Assembly (NCBI GenBank): GCA_026399075.1
Contig: JAPLRR010000029.1
Coordinates: forward strand, 1 to 64,000
Length of the DNA stretch: 64,000 bases
Source of the DNA: Methylococcales bacterium
GTDB lineage: Bacteria; Pseudomonadota; Gammaproteobacteria; Methylococcales; Methylomonadaceae
Reading direction: 5' to 3'
The notes beneath the pieces were generated by a model, which saw only the letters and a list, made by a program, of their open reading frames with translations, was not told the origin of the DNA and ran no database searches. Positions 1-8,912 of this stretch are shown here, piece after piece. Each line of letters begins with the position of its first letter. Position 1 is the stretch's first letter. Position numbers and translations under genes: made by a program.

Positions 1-10
1 GCGGGGTCAT
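1..10 (-). CDS. 5' end of an unidentified gene (first three codons)
   Basis: Read on the minus strand, an ATG at 8-10 is preceded by a good Shine-Dalgarno sequence (GAGGAG, about 6 bases upstream). Only Met-Thr-Pro is inside the window, so the product cannot be named. The long empty region upstream (11-589) would be its leader and promoter. The call rests on the ribosome binding site only. Confidence 0.4.
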
Positions 11-589
11 GATGATCTCCTCGGAAAAACAGGGAACATTCCCTGATTTCCAAGGTAACCGTTTTTTTGAGTCAACCCAACAGAGTCATTAACCGAAATG
101 CTGAGGGGAACTGCCACCGCGTCAGCGGTTTAGTTCAACCATAATTAGACATCCTATTCGACGCAAAAGATTACGTCATCTATCTAAATGTATTTTAAAT
201 TGTAAACAATTTTTAAATCACTTACGGCCCCGATTCTAGCCCAGCCTAAAAGAAATGCAAGACCTACCAAAAAAATATTTATGTGACTTGACGATAAGAT
301 TTCATGATTACTACGAGAGCCTCTTCGTCGTCACATTTTAAAATCCTGCCTTGATTACCTATTCGGCAATAGCTAAACCCCTTGCACTCCATCAGGTTTG
401 CTTGACTGTCGCCCCTACCCTATGTGTCAGACTACCCTTAGGATTATGGCGAATCAAATCTCCCCCCCAAATAGCATGAATTGCCTAGCCTACCCCGCGT
501 TTCTTCAGCTTAACAATAAGCCGAATAGTCAGCTTTTCAAGCTGATTTATAGCAGCGCCAAAGCACCTAACCCCACAATAGGCTATTGC
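11..589. other. Gene-free stretch, probable leader of the gene running off the left edge
   Basis: No convincing coding sequence on either strand. The most visible element is a perfect hairpin at 30-45 (CAGGGAA, loop CA, TTCCCTG), just upstream of the minus-strand start at position 10. Positions 180-330 are AT-rich and could hold the promoter. I tried to match the leader to common riboswitch consensus elements (cobalamin, TPP, c-di-GMP) and found no fit. Confidence 0.4.
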
Positions 590-1264
590 CTACAGCAAGC
601 CATGCTCCGCAAACGAATAAGGGCTGCCATCGCCGATGATGAAATGGTCCAGCACCCGAATATCAAACAAGGCTAAGGCTTGTTTGAGTTTTTCGGTAAT
701 TTGGCGGTCGGCTTGGCTGGGTTCGGCGATGCCGGAGGGGTGGTTATGGGCAAAGATGACTGCCGCTGCGTTATGGAACAAGGCTTGTTTGACAACTTCC
801 CTAGGGTAAACGCTGGCACCGTCTATCGTGCCCCTAAACAACTCATCCAGTTGGATGACCCGGTGTTGGTTATCCAAAAATAAGCACGCAAACACTTCGT
901 AACTATAGCCGCGCAATTGGGCGCTAAGGAAGGCGCGGGTTATTTCCGGGCTGGTCAGGGCGTTGCCACGCTGTAGCACTTCTTTAAAATGGCGCTTGGC
1001 CATTTCCAGCACGGCTTGCAGTTGGGTATATTTGGCGGGGCCTAGGCCCTTGGCTAGGCAAAAGCGTTGCAGGTCGGCATCCAGCAAGGCTTTTAAGGAG
1101 CCGAAATCGGCGAGCAGTTCACGGGCCAAATCCACTGCCGATTTGCCGGGTGTCCCCGTCCTTAAAAAAATGGCCAGCAATTCAGCGTCGGTCAAGGCGG
1201 CAGGGCCGCGCTGCAAGAGTTTTTCCCGTGGCTGGTCTTCGGCTAGCCATTCCTTAATTGACAT
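590..1264 (-). CDS. radC: RadC family JAB-domain protein
   Basis: The 224-residue product has the full RadC layout: an N-terminal helix-hairpin-helix-like part (about 1-95) and a C-terminal JAB/MPN domain (about 100-224). The metal-binding JAMM signature is complete: H173-x-H175-P-S-G followed by D186. Full length for the family. RadC proteins were once linked to DNA repair, but the true substrate of the domain is not established. It stands alone, 40 bases downstream of the DUF1348 gene on the same strand. The identification is secure; the function is not. Confidence 0.95.
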   Translation of the reverse strand: MSIKEWLAEDQPREKLLQRGPAALTDAELLAIFLRTGTPGKSAVDLARELLADFGSLKALLDADLQRFCLAKGLGPAKYTQLQAVLEMAKRHFKEVLQRGNALTSPEITRAFLSAQLRGYSYEVFACLFLDNQHRVIQLDELFRGTIDGASVYPREVVKQALFHNAAAVIFAHNHPSGIAEPSQADRQITEKLKQALALFDIRVLDHFIIGDGSPYSFAEHGLL

Positions 1265-1304
1265 GGTGAAACCTTGGGCTGTGGGTTAGGTCGCACAGGG
1301 ACTG

Positions 1305-1784
1305 TTACAGCCCCAATTCGCTTAAGCCGGGATGGTCATCGGGCCTTCGGCCCTGTGGCCAGTGGAATTTGCGTTCGCTGGATTGGATGGGCAAGTCGTT
1401 GATGCTGGCATAGCGGCATTGCATCAGGCCGTTTGGGTCAAATTCCCAATTTTCGTTGCCATAAGACCGGAACCACTGGCCATTATCATTGTGCCACTCG
1501 TATGCAAAGCGCACGGCAATATGGTTGTCGTGAAATGCCCATAGTTCTTTAATCAGGCGGTATTCATGTTCTGTGGCCCATTTGCGGGTTAAAAATTCGA
1601 TGATTTGCGCACGGCCCACGGGAAATTCGGCGCGGTTACGCCACCGACTGTCCGGCGTATAAGCCAGCGCCACTTTTTCCGGGTCACGGTTATTCCAACC
1701 ATCTTCAGCCATGCGGACTTTTTGGGTCGCGGTGTCATAGGTAAATGGCGGAAAGGGCGGGCGTATTTCTTGGTTGCTAGTCAT
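1305..1784 (-). CDS. NTF2-like protein, DUF1348 family
   Basis: The 159-residue product matches the DUF1348 branch of the SnoaL/NTF2-like superfamily: a helix with W-N-N-R-D-P, then Y-T-x-D-S-x-W-R-N-R, then W-x-x-E-x-x-Y-R-L, and a conserved end with F-x-W-P-x-G-R-R-P-x-D-H-P-G-L. It is cytoplasmic, with no signal peptide. The family forms small cone-shaped barrels and has no agreed reaction. It is last in a minus-strand group with a PNPOx-like and an AhpD-like gene divergent from a LysR gene. The context suggests stress or detoxification. Confidence 0.9.
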   Translation of the reverse strand: MTSNQEIRPPFPPFTYDTATQKVRMAEDGWNNRDPEKVALAYTPDSRWRNRAEFPVGRAQIIEFLTRKWATEHEYRLIKELWAFHDNHIAVRFAYEWHNDNGQWFRSYGNENWEFDPNGLMQCRYASINDLPIQSSERKFHWPQGRRPDDHPGLSELGL

Positions 1785-1885
1785 TGCAAACTCCTAGGTT
1801 AAAATGGGTAAAACAAAGGATAGGGTAGAGTTTATACCCGTATAGGATTTAATTCTACAGGGTCGCTTTTGGGGTTTTCATAGGC

Positions 1886-2494
1886 TTATGTTTGAGTGGC
1901 GGCAATTTGGGCTTTCAGTGATTCGATTTCAGCCACCAAGGGGGCCATAAGCTTTTCGATTGCTGATTTTGTATAACGCGGTGTAATGTGTTGTGGGCAA
2001 TTCCAATCATAAGCGGCAATGTCTATAATAATGCCACGCTCAATACGCGCCCGGTAAGTAGGTGATTCGAGTTGGGCAATCAATTCCGGCTCGTCGTTTT
2101 CTTCGACAATTCGGGCATGTCCCCAAATTTTTAGCCGCCGCTTATTGGCATAATCCACCAAAATTAGGGAAACACGGTCATTGGCATTCAGGTTCCCTAC
2201 GCTAATATATTGGCGGTTGCCGCGAAAATCCGCAAAACCAATGCGGTGTTCATCCAACACTTTTAAAAAACCGATAGGGCCACCCCGATGCTGTACATAA
2301 GGCCAGCCAGATTCCGATATGGTGGCAAGATAAAAGCTGTCCCGCCCGCTGATAAACCCGGCTTCTTGTTCAGACAAGCTGGGTTGGCTTTCTGTCACCC
2401 CCTCAAAGCCACTATTCGCTTGGCGGCTACCATATAAATTTTGGGCGGCTTTAACACTGGGTGTAAAGGCAATTTCTGCAAAGGCTCTGGCCAT
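1886..2494 (-). CDS. Pyridoxamine 5'-phosphate oxidase-like FMN-binding protein
   Basis: The start is set at 2494 (Met-Ala-Arg-Ala-Phe-Ala) because AGGAG lies just upstream; the longer frame to 2611 adds residues that overlap the preceding gene. The roughly 200-residue product has a split-barrel flavin-binding core: F-Y-L-A-T-I-S-E-S-G-W-P-Y-V-Q-H-R-G-G, then D-F-x-G-N-R-Q-Y-I-S-V-G-N-L and a V-x-L-I-L-V-D-Y strand. This subfamily is usually annotated as pyridoxamine 5'-phosphate oxidase family, often next to AhpD-like and DUF1348 genes. Its substrate is unknown. Probably co-transcribed with the gene ending at 2565. Confidence 0.85.
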   Translation of the reverse strand: MARAFAEIAFTPSVKAAQNLYGSRQANSGFEGVTESQPSLSEQEAGFISGRDSFYLATISESGWPYVQHRGGPIGFLKVLDEHRIGFADFRGNRQYISVGNLNANDRVSLILVDYANKRRLKIWGHARIVEENDEPELIAQLESPTYRARIERGIIIDIAAYDWNCPQHITPRYTKSAIEKLMAPLVAEIESLKAQIAATQT

Positions 2495-2564
2495 GGCTGC
2501 GCTCCTAAAGCAACCGAAGGCGGCGGGCCTTCGGTTTAGGTTAAAGGAAAGGGAGGATGACTGC

Positions 2565-3110
2565 TTAAGCCGCAATGTCCAAGGCCACTTTTGGAAAATC
2601 AATGTCCACACGGCTAGCTTTGCCTATCATGTTCGTTAAAAAATTCATGCCCGCATGGGTGATGATTTCGACGATCTCGGCATCGCTATAACCGACGTTG
2701 CGGGCTTCCAAAATTTCGGCGGTGGTGACTTCCCCCCGGTTGTCCACTAGCGATCTTGCCAGCTTTACCGCCACAGCGGCTTTTTCATCTTGGCTAGTTC
2801 CGGCACGGTTAGCGGCAATTTCTGCGCTGTCTAAGCCAGCTTTCCGGCCAATTGCCGTATGGGCGGATAAGCAGTATTCGCAGGTGTTTTGTTGCGCCAA
2901 TCCTATGGCGATACGCTCACGGGTTTGCGGGTCTAAACTACCTTCACCAGCAATGCTGTGCAATCCTAAAAACGCCCGCAATGCTGAAGGTGAGTTGGCA
3001 AACACCCTTAAAAAATTGGGTGTCATGCCCAATTTGGTTTGGATTGCCGCCAATAAGGCTTGTTGTTCGTTGTTGGCGGTTTCGTTGGTGACAATGGTTA
3101 TACGGCTCAT
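2565..3110 (-). CDS. Carboxymuconolactone decarboxylase/AhpD-like peroxidase-related protein
   Basis: The start is at 3110 with GGAG six bases upstream; an upstream extension to 3215 would run through the regulatory gap and is rejected. The 181-residue product carries the AhpD-type redox motif C77-E-Y-C80-L-S-A-H84, preceded by R-E-R-I-A-I-G-L-A-Q-Q-N. Proteins of this type use the two cysteines and the histidine in thiol-dependent peroxide or radical detoxification. First gene of the minus-strand group, 130 bases from the divergent LysR gene, which probably controls it. Confidence 0.9.
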   Translation of the reverse strand: MSRITIVTNETANNEQQALLAAIQTKLGMTPNFLRVFANSPSALRAFLGLHSIAGEGSLDPQTRERIAIGLAQQNTCEYCLSAHTAIGRKAGLDSAEIAANRAGTSQDEKAAVAVKLARSLVDNRGEVTTAEILEARNVGYSDAEIVEIITHAGMNFLTNMIGKASRVDIDFPKVALDIAA

Positions 3111-3206
3111 GGTAATTCTCCAATAATGGTTGTTAATGTCTGTGCCCCGCCCTGTTTGTAGCGAGTGGGTACAGTGTATTGAATTCCACTGGCAAGAAGA
3201 ATAGCC

Positions 3207-3231
3207 ATTGTTCACAATATATTATTACAAT
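3207..3231. promoter_or_regulatory. Candidate LysR operator between divergent genes
   Basis: The gap between the AhpD-like gene and the LysR gene holds ATTGT at 3207-3211 followed by ACAAT twice, at 3214-3218 and 3227-3231. The dyads ATTGT-N2-ACAAT and ATTGT-N15-ACAAT are of the T-N11-A-like kind bound by LysR proteins. The position, a few bases before the lysR start, fits autoregulation. Inference from symmetry and context only. Confidence 0.45.
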
Positions 3232-3244
3232 AAATGGAATAATG

Positions 3245-4135
3245 ATGGATAGGTTGCATTTGATGGCTGTGTTTGTGGCTGTTGCAGAAGAACAAGGCTT
3301 TGCGGGTGCTGCACGTCGTCTCGGCATGTCACCACCTGCTGTGACTCGGGCAGTTTTTGCGTTGGAGGAGCGTTTAGGCGTAAAGCTGCTGACCCGAACC
3401 ACGCGCTATGTGCGCGTGACCGATGCCGGGCAGCGGTATTTGACTGATGCTAGGCGTATTATCCAGGAAGTGGATGAAGCCGATGATGCCGCATCGGGTA
3501 TTAATGGACAACCCAAAGGGCATTTGGCGGTCACTGCGCCAGTATTGTTCGGTAGGTTGCATGTGTTGCCAGGTATTGTTGATTATTTACAGCGGTATCC
3601 CGACATGGAAGTGTCGGCGGTATTTTTGGACCGCGTGGTCAATTTACTTGAGGAAGGCTTGGATGTTGGCATACGCATAGGCGAATTGCCAGATTCCAGT
3701 ATGAATGCCATACGCGTTGGTTCTATCCGCCGGGTGGTGTGCGCCGCACCCCAGTATTTGGCTGTGCATGGCCTACCGATGACGCCTATGGAGTTGGCTG
3801 GCCATAGTGTGGTGTCCGCCAGTGCGGTCACGCCTGTGGTGGATTGGAAGTTTGCTAATGGACAGGTTGTCCGCGTAAAACCCAAATTGACGGTCAGCAG
3901 TAATTGCTCAGCAATTGCCGCAGCGGTACAAGGCTTGGGCATCACCCGCCTGCTGTCCTATCAGGTTGCACCTTTTGTCGAGACCGGGCAATTACAAATC
4001 ATCTTGGCTGCGTTTGAACCGGAGCGCTTGCCCATCCATGTTTTACACCGTGAAGGGCGTGCGGCTTCGGCAAAAGTCAGGACGTTTGTTGACATGATCG
4101 TGGCAAGATTACGGTCAGAGCCAATATTGCAATAA
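3245..4135 (+). CDS. LysR family transcriptional regulator
   Basis: About 297 residues, the usual LysR length. The N-terminal winged helix-turn-helix is clear (M-D-R-L-H-L-M-A-V-F, then G-F-A-G-A-A-R-R-L-G-M-S-P-P-A-V-T-R), followed by a LysR substrate-binding domain. Two ATGs are adjacent (3242 and 3245); I chose the second because these regulators start M-D-R. It is divergent from the AhpD-like/PNPOx-like/DUF1348 group and most likely regulates it. The inducer cannot be read from the sequence. Confidence 0.93.
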   Translation: MDRLHLMAVFVAVAEEQGFAGAARRLGMSPPAVTRAVFALEERLGVKLLTRTTRYVRVTDAGQRYLTDARRIIQEVDEADDAASGINGQPKGHLAVTAPVLFGRLHVLPGIVDYLQRYPDMEVSAVFLDRVVNLLEEGLDVGIRIGELPDSSMNAIRVGSIRRVVCAAPQYLAVHGLPMTPMELAGHSVVSASAVTPVVDWKFANGQVVRVKPKLTVSSNCSAIAAAVQGLGITRLLSYQVAPFVETGQLQIILAAFEPERLPIHVLHREGRAASAKVRTFVDMIVARLRSEPILQ

Positions 4136-4136
4136 T

Positions 4137-4166
4137 GCCTAACTGCCGCTTTGGTGGCAGTTAGGC
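4137..4166. terminator. Bidirectional hairpin between convergent genes
   Basis: A perfect 11-base-pair stem (GCCTAACTGCC / GGCAGTTAGGC) with an 8-base loop lies in the 39-base gap between the convergent lysR gene and the cytochrome gene. There is no strong T-tract, so efficiency is uncertain. Position and symmetry support a shared terminator. Confidence 0.65.
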
Positions 4167-4174
4167 GGCTGGTA

Positions 4175-6283
4175 TTAAGGCATCCGGTTGACCATCAGGG
4201 CATCGGCTTCCAATTTTAAGGCCTTCGCTTTTTTTAATAGCGGGTTGCGCAAGGATGGAAATTGTACCAATGCGGCGGAATATTCCAGTTTATACGCGGC
4301 CTTTAATTTACTGGCAGCCTCAAGGAAAGGGATTAACTGGCCTTCGGTCAGCACTTCGATGGCATCTTCGGTGTCAGCCATTGCCAACTTAGTGACTTCC
4401 CTACCGTTGGCGGCATTTAAGGCCATGGCTTGGTCATCCAATTTATTGGAATTGCGGATATTTTCCAGGGCATTGATCGTCCGTAAAAACAAAGACACCG
4501 CCACCACTTGGGAAGAGCTGATTTTTACCGTGCGGTCTGCTTTTGATGAGGTTAGATGGCCGGGTGAGTTGTTAAATTCATCGGTATTGTAATAGGCCAC
4601 GGCTTCTTCAATCGTGCTGACGCTATTATTGTGGAAAAACGGCGCGGTGTCGGCAGCTTCCACCAAAGGTGGCGTATTAAAGCGCCCGTCACCATAATTG
4701 CAGCGGGTATCTGGGTCATTATCAGAACACCAGCCCAGCTTGTCTTCATCACCCATGCCGCCATCCATCGGCGTGTTAGGGTCTAACAACACCGCCGCTT
4801 GGTCGGCCATCAGCTCAACCCCGGTGTCCCTAGTGGGGTTACCACGGGTAGTGGAGCTTATTGCGCCGGCATTGCTGTGGCAGCCGTTACAATTGGCGGA
4901 TTTGCCCAAAATAGGCTTTTTGCTAACTGGGTCGACGGGGTTGTTTTTTTGGTCAAACAAGACTTTGCCACGTTGCACCAGTTCTGATTTAAAGGTCATT
5001 TTACTCAGAACCAAATCGTCACTGCGCCCTAAAGACAACATATAGGCTTGCAGGGCGTTTAATTCCGCATCCGTCGGCAAACGAAAATCCACGCCCGGGG
5101 TGCGCGCCAAGGATTTGGTAAAATGTTGAACAACTGCACCTATGGCAAATTCACGTAGCGAGCCTGTCCCCACCGAGCCGTCACCTGACCAGCCCAAGGC
5201 ATTGGCATACTCCAAATCCAAGTCAAATTCACCTTTGATCAAATTGCCCAAGTCATCACGAATCAAGCCTTCGGTTTGGATGCTTTTGGCCAAGGCCAGT
5301 GTATGCGGCACACTACGCATCACGCCCGGTTTATTAAATCCATCGACGTTTGCCAAAATCAACCCCAGTTCGCGCATCAGTTTGGGGTTTTCAAACCCGA
5401 CCTTGAGGGCTGGGTTAGTTTCCGCAATAAACAATGGGTCTGATGGCGGCAAGGTCGCGATATATTTGGGGTCTATGGTGTGGTTGTTGTCTAGGCGGTG
5501 GCAGCTGGCACAGGTACGGCCATTGCCTTTGAAAGTTTCTTTCACAAAAATTCGGCGGCCTTCGGCAATTTCAGCACCCATGACAGCCGCTAAATTGGTC
5601 TGGTTGGCATCTTTGGCCTGCGCCAAACCAGGTAATAAAAATGCAAAAGGTGATGGTATCGTGATGGCCGGGCTTAGCTGGCCAAGCATCGCTTTTGCCC
5701 AAGGCTTATCCGCATAATACAGGTTTTGCAAAAAATCAGGGGCGCCCGCAATGACCAAGCTTTGGTCTGGGCTTTGCCCAGCGAGGCTTACTGCCACCAT
5801 ATCGATCTTAAAATTAGCCAAGGCGGCTTGGTCGATTTTTGTATTTAGTGACGCTAAGTCGGTTTGGGGATTCAAGCGGCCTAACCGGACAAAACGGTCG
5901 CCAATTTCTGGCTTGACGCTATGCTGGCCACCTTCGAGATTGTCTACCAACCAAACATCGTAAGTTTGATTATCCAGCCCTTTGACTTTAACCGACACGT
6001 CTCCGGTCATCAAATCCAAATCCATCGTGCCCCGCGCTTTGGTGGCGGTGTTGGACAAGATTTTTGAATGCGCCAAAGATAAATGCAAGGTGCTGGCGTT
6101 GCCGCCCCGCGCCTCATAGTTTTTTTGCCATTCGCCATACAGGTTTTTAAGTGCGTCCACGTCGCCATGGCCTAACACCATTTCTTGGTTGTTTTGTGGG
6201 TTATTACGGGTAAAGGCAATATTAGCAAGGCCGCCTATGAACACCATTAGTGTCATAGCCGCCAACAGTCGCTGTATTTTCAT
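4175..6283 (-). CDS. Di-haem cytochrome c peroxidase-like protein with large N-terminal extension
   Basis: The 702-residue product has an N-terminal signal or anchor segment (about 5-24) and two haem c motifs, C258-A-S-C261-H and C465-N-G-C468-H, in the arrangement of bacterial di-haem peroxidase/oxidoreductase proteins. It should act in the periplasm. The C-terminal part after about residue 240 covers the known family. Residues 35-220 form an extra region I do not recognise, with beta-rich sequence such as Y-D-V-W-L-V-D-N and R-F-V-R-L-G-R-L. A second hydrophobic stretch lies at about 208-222. Electron donor and substrate are unknown. It is convergent with lysR, with no partner gene nearby. 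Confidence 0.85.
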   Translation of the reverse strand: MKIQRLLAAMTLMVFIGGLANIAFTRNNPQNNQEMVLGHGDVDALKNLYGEWQKNYEARGGNASTLHLSLAHSKILSNTATKARGTMDLDLMTGDVSVKVKGLDNQTYDVWLVDNLEGGQHSVKPEIGDRFVRLGRLNPQTDLASLNTKIDQAALANFKIDMVAVSLAGQSPDQSLVIAGAPDFLQNLYYADKPWAKAMLGQLSPAITIPSPFAFLLPGLAQAKDANQTNLAAVMGAEIAEGRRIFVKETFKGNGRTCASCHRLDNNHTIDPKYIATLPPSDPLFIAETNPALKVGFENPKLMRELGLILANVDGFNKPGVMRSVPHTLALAKSIQTEGLIRDDLGNLIKGEFDLDLEYANALGWSGDGSVGTGSLREFAIGAVVQHFTKSLARTPGVDFRLPTDAELNALQAYMLSLGRSDDLVLSKMTFKSELVQRGKVLFDQKNNPVDPVSKKPILGKSANCNGCHSNAGAISSTTRGNPTRDTGVELMADQAAVLLDPNTPMDGGMGDEDKLGWCSDNDPDTRCNYGDGRFNTPPLVEAADTAPFFHNNSVSTIEEAVAYYNTDEFNNSPGHLTSSKADRTVKISSSQVVAVSLFLRTINALENIRNSNKLDDQAMALNAANGREVTKLAMADTEDAIEVLTEGQLIPFLEAASKLKAAYKLEYSAALVQFPSLRNPLLKKAKALKLEADALMVNRMP

Positions 6284-6453
6284 GTGAGTTTTTATTAATA
6301 AGGATGGAGGATAGAAGTGGCTATGCGCTGTGGTGATGGCTAGTCTGTGGGTAGACGTAAACCTAGCTTGGCAGCTGGCAACTTTATATAGGGGACAGCA
6401 ACATTTATACCATACAATAATTGCTGGAATTGCAGGGACTTAGCGGGTGGGCA

Positions 6454-6478
6454 GTTAATTAAACCGTGTTATATAACG
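6454..6478 (+). repeat. Dispersed AT-rich repeat, copy 1
   Basis: A 25-base stretch (GTTAATTAAACCGTGTTAT and flanking bases) that recurs with about three changes at 14415-14440 and in both arms of the inverted repeat at 14506-14564. It lies in the otherwise empty 275-base gap between the cytochrome and metallopeptidase genes. Probably a relic of a small mobile or MITE-like element. Confidence 0.6.
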
Positions 6479-6558
6479 TGGGATTTTGAATTTTTATGGC
6501 ATATCGCGTATTGCAGGAAAAATTTTAGCCAGCAATTTGCTAGCGTGCGCATAGGTGG

Positions 6559-7257
6559 TTAAATTTCTAAACGTGCGCCATGCTGTTTTAACCATGCGCC
6601 ACAATCACGGTAACCGGGGCAATAGATGGCGACGGCTTGCCAAAAGGCGGGTGAATGGTTGTGGTGCAAAATATGGCATAGCTCATGGATAACCACATAA
6701 TCGACGATTTGCTCAGGGGCGATGATGATTTTCCAGTTATAGTAAATGCCGCCTGAACTGCTGCAACTGCCCCAACGGGATTTAAACGATTTAATGGTGA
6801 TGGATGTCGGCATCACCCCAATTATTTTGGCGTAATGCTGGGTTTTTTCGGTTAGCACCGTATTGGCCTGTTGCTTATACCACTTAAGCAGCAGTTGTTG
6901 GATGGCTTTGGCAGGCTCCAGGGTTTGCTCGGGGATGAAGACCATGAGTTCATCGTGCTGTTGCCTCACCATAGCCCGTCCCGGCACAATTTTTAACAGA
7001 TGGTTTTTGCCCAGACAAGGAAAGCTTTCCCCTGCCGCATAAGCTTTCGGCTTAATGGCGGTAATTTCTTGTTGGATGGCCAGTTTTTCCTTAATCCATC
7101 GGCTTTTGTTGTTGACTAAGGCGGTGATGGTGTTGATAGGCAAGGTTTCTGGCACCATGACATAAACCACACCTTTTTGAATTTTTATGGCGGCGGTTGT
7201 TCTTCTAGCGGAGCGGACTATTTTGGCTACAAAGCCATTGCCTTGGATAACGGTCAT
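6559..7257 (-). CDS. YgjP-like zinc metallopeptidase (DUF45/M48-like)
   Basis: The 232-residue product has the YgjP/DUF45 signature: K-S-R-W-G-S-C-S around residue 160, N-W-K-I-I-I-A-P, then the zinc site H191-E-L-C-H195 and H-N-H-S-P-A-F-W about six residues later. No signal peptide, so it is cytoplasmic. The family is widespread and its substrates are not known. It precedes no obvious partner; the next gene on the strand is downstream past a 275-base gap. Confidence 0.9.
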   Translation of the reverse strand: MTVIQGNGFVAKIVRSARRTTAAIKIQKGVVYVMVPETLPINTITALVNNKSRWIKEKLAIQQEITAIKPKAYAAGESFPCLGKNHLLKIVPGRAMVRQQHDELMVFIPEQTLEPAKAIQQLLLKWYKQQANTVLTEKTQHYAKIIGVMPTSITIKSFKSRWGSCSSSGGIYYNWKIIIAPEQIVDYVVIHELCHILHHNHSPAFWQAVAIYCPGYRDCGAWLKQHGARLEI

Positions 7258-7310
7258 TCAGCTTGTGGTTTTCGTTGATGGCCATGTGGTGCATAGCCGT
7301 GATTAGGGGA

Positions 7311-8861
7311 TCAACGCAGCAACAATCCAGCACCTAGCCAATCTACAATGAAGTGCCGATAATATTCGGCTTTGGCGGTTTGTAAATGTTCCAACGGATT
7401 CAGGTTGTCGGTCAGGATTACACCTAGGGTTTTATCGACAGTAAAAACCCGTTCTTGCAACCAGTCAATTTGATCTTGTACCAGTGTTTTTGGGGCGATA
7501 TCAAGCGCCTGTTGGGAGGCGATAAAGATAAAGTCATTAAAATCTTTGCCTGGCTCAGAAATAAACAGCCGTTGCTGGGGAAACACTTGCGCCAAGGTTT
7601 TTGACACCGATGCCAATGCGCGGTTGTTGCTGTTTGAAAACGCCACAAAATTAAGCGCCAGCAAGCCATCCTTGGACAATAAACCTTGCAGTTGGGTCAG
7701 TGTTTCCACGGTCAGCAAATGTGCTGGCTCCGCACCACCCGTAAAGCAATCATGGATAATCAGGTCATAAGGGCCTTGTAAATGGCGGATCTCATAACGG
7801 GCATCGCCTACGATAGCCTTGCCAGTCGGGTTAAAGCCAAAGTAGCCGCTGGCAGCTGCCGCCACCGCCGGATCAATTTCCAAGGTGTCGGTGCTGATGC
7901 CATAGCGGTCATGCAGCAGTTTTGCCATGTGCCCGGCACCCAAGCCAATAATGAGGGCGCGGTTCATGTTAGGCCGCAGGGCAGGCATTAGGCCGACAAT
8001 ATCTTGATAGCTAAGCCGGCTTTCGCCATTGCTGATGCTGGCCGCACCAATGGCCGACGCATCCGAGGTAAGTAGGCGCAAATCGTGGGTAGGTTGGTCG
8101 ATTACCCGCACCCAGCCGTAAAGGCTTTCTTGTTCTGATTGCACTTGGAACGTTGGGTCGGCCTTATCGCTATGGCCTACACTAACAATTTTAGGCAATA
8201 AGGCCATCCCCACAATAGCCAATAGCAGGCATGGCAACACGGCAGTCACCACACCCAAGTATTTTTGTTCATAGACGGCCACGGCCACAGCCAACACCAA
8301 TAAAATGCAAGCCAGTCCGACGAGGATTTCGCGGGAACCCACTAGCGGAAACAGAAAAAAGCCTAAGATTAACGTGCCCGCTACACTCCCCAGTGTGCTG
8401 ACCGCATAGATTGAACCGGAACTGCTGCCGATGCCATCCAAGCGCGTGGTTGCCAGCTTAATCGCAAACGGCCCGACCATACCTAAAAATGCTAAACTTG
8501 GCGAGAACAATACCAAAGCACTGACAAAAGCCCCTAGCCGTAAGCCTAATGGGTCGGTTGCCAGCAAGACTGGCCGGGTCAGCCACGGGATCAATAAGGT
8601 TAGCAGGGCGGCAATGGCAATAATCAGCGCCAGCCCTGTCCTTTTTGCCACGTCCGCCCAACGGCCACCGACAAAATAACCGATTGCGAGCGCAATCATG
8701 GTCACGGAAATTAGTGATGACCACACATAAAGGCTAGCGCCATAAAAGGGAGCGATCAGGCGTGTGCCTAGCAGCTCTATCACCATCACTGATGCCCCAG
8801 TCAGGAACACCGTCATATATAGCCCAACACGCCCGTAGCGGTGTAGTGGTTTGTCGTTCAT
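7311..8861 (-). CDS. Membrane-bound spermidine synthase-like protein
   Basis: The 516-residue product has an N-terminal half with about six to seven hydrophobic segments (residues about 10-225) and a C-terminal Rossmann domain typical of polyamine aminopropyltransferases: A-L-I-I-G-L-G-A-G-H-M, T-L-E-I-D-P and G-D-A-R-Y-E, followed by Y-D-L-I-I-H-D. Such fused proteins are annotated as MFS/spermidine synthase, but aminopropyl transfer has rarely been shown. It lies 51 bases downstream of the DUF3570 gene copy 1 on the same strand and may be co-transcribed, though a functional link is unproven. Confidence 0.85.
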   Translation of the reverse strand: MNDKPLHRYGRVGLYMTVFLTGASVMVIELLGTRLIAPFYGASLYVWSSLISVTMIALAIGYFVGGRWADVAKRTGLALIIAIAALLTLLIPWLTRPVLLATDPLGLRLGAFVSALVLFSPSLAFLGMVGPFAIKLATTRLDGIGSSSGSIYAVSTLGSVAGTLILGFFLFPLVGSREILVGLACILLVLAVAVAVYEQKYLGVVTAVLPCLLLAIVGMALLPKIVSVGHSDKADPTFQVQSEQESLYGWVRVIDQPTHDLRLLTSDASAIGAASISNGESRLSYQDIVGLMPALRPNMNRALIIGLGAGHMAKLLHDRYGISTDTLEIDPAVAAAASGYFGFNPTGKAIVGDARYEIRHLQGPYDLIIHDCFTGGAEPAHLLTVETLTQLQGLLSKDGLLALNFVAFSNSNNRALASVSKTLAQVFPQQRLFISEPGKDFNDFIFIASQQALDIAPKTLVQDQIDWLQERVFTVDKTLGVILTDNLNPLEHLQTAKAEYYRHFIVDWLGAGLLLR

Positions 8862-8912
8862 GCCCTTGCCTTTAAAGTTGTTTAGCTATTACCAAGCCCG
8901 TTAAGGGCATCG

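Noticed and set aside
11-250. Riboswitch in the left-edge leader
   Set aside because: No match by eye to cobalamin, TPP, glycine or c-di-GMP riboswitch cores on either strand.
398-676. 92-codon plus-strand frame near the start of the window
   Set aside because: Overlaps the end of radC, has no ribosome site and no family resemblance.
5142-5717. 191-codon plus-strand frame inside the cytochrome gene
   Set aside because: Antisense to a secure coding sequence with two haem motifs; composition is that of a shadow frame.
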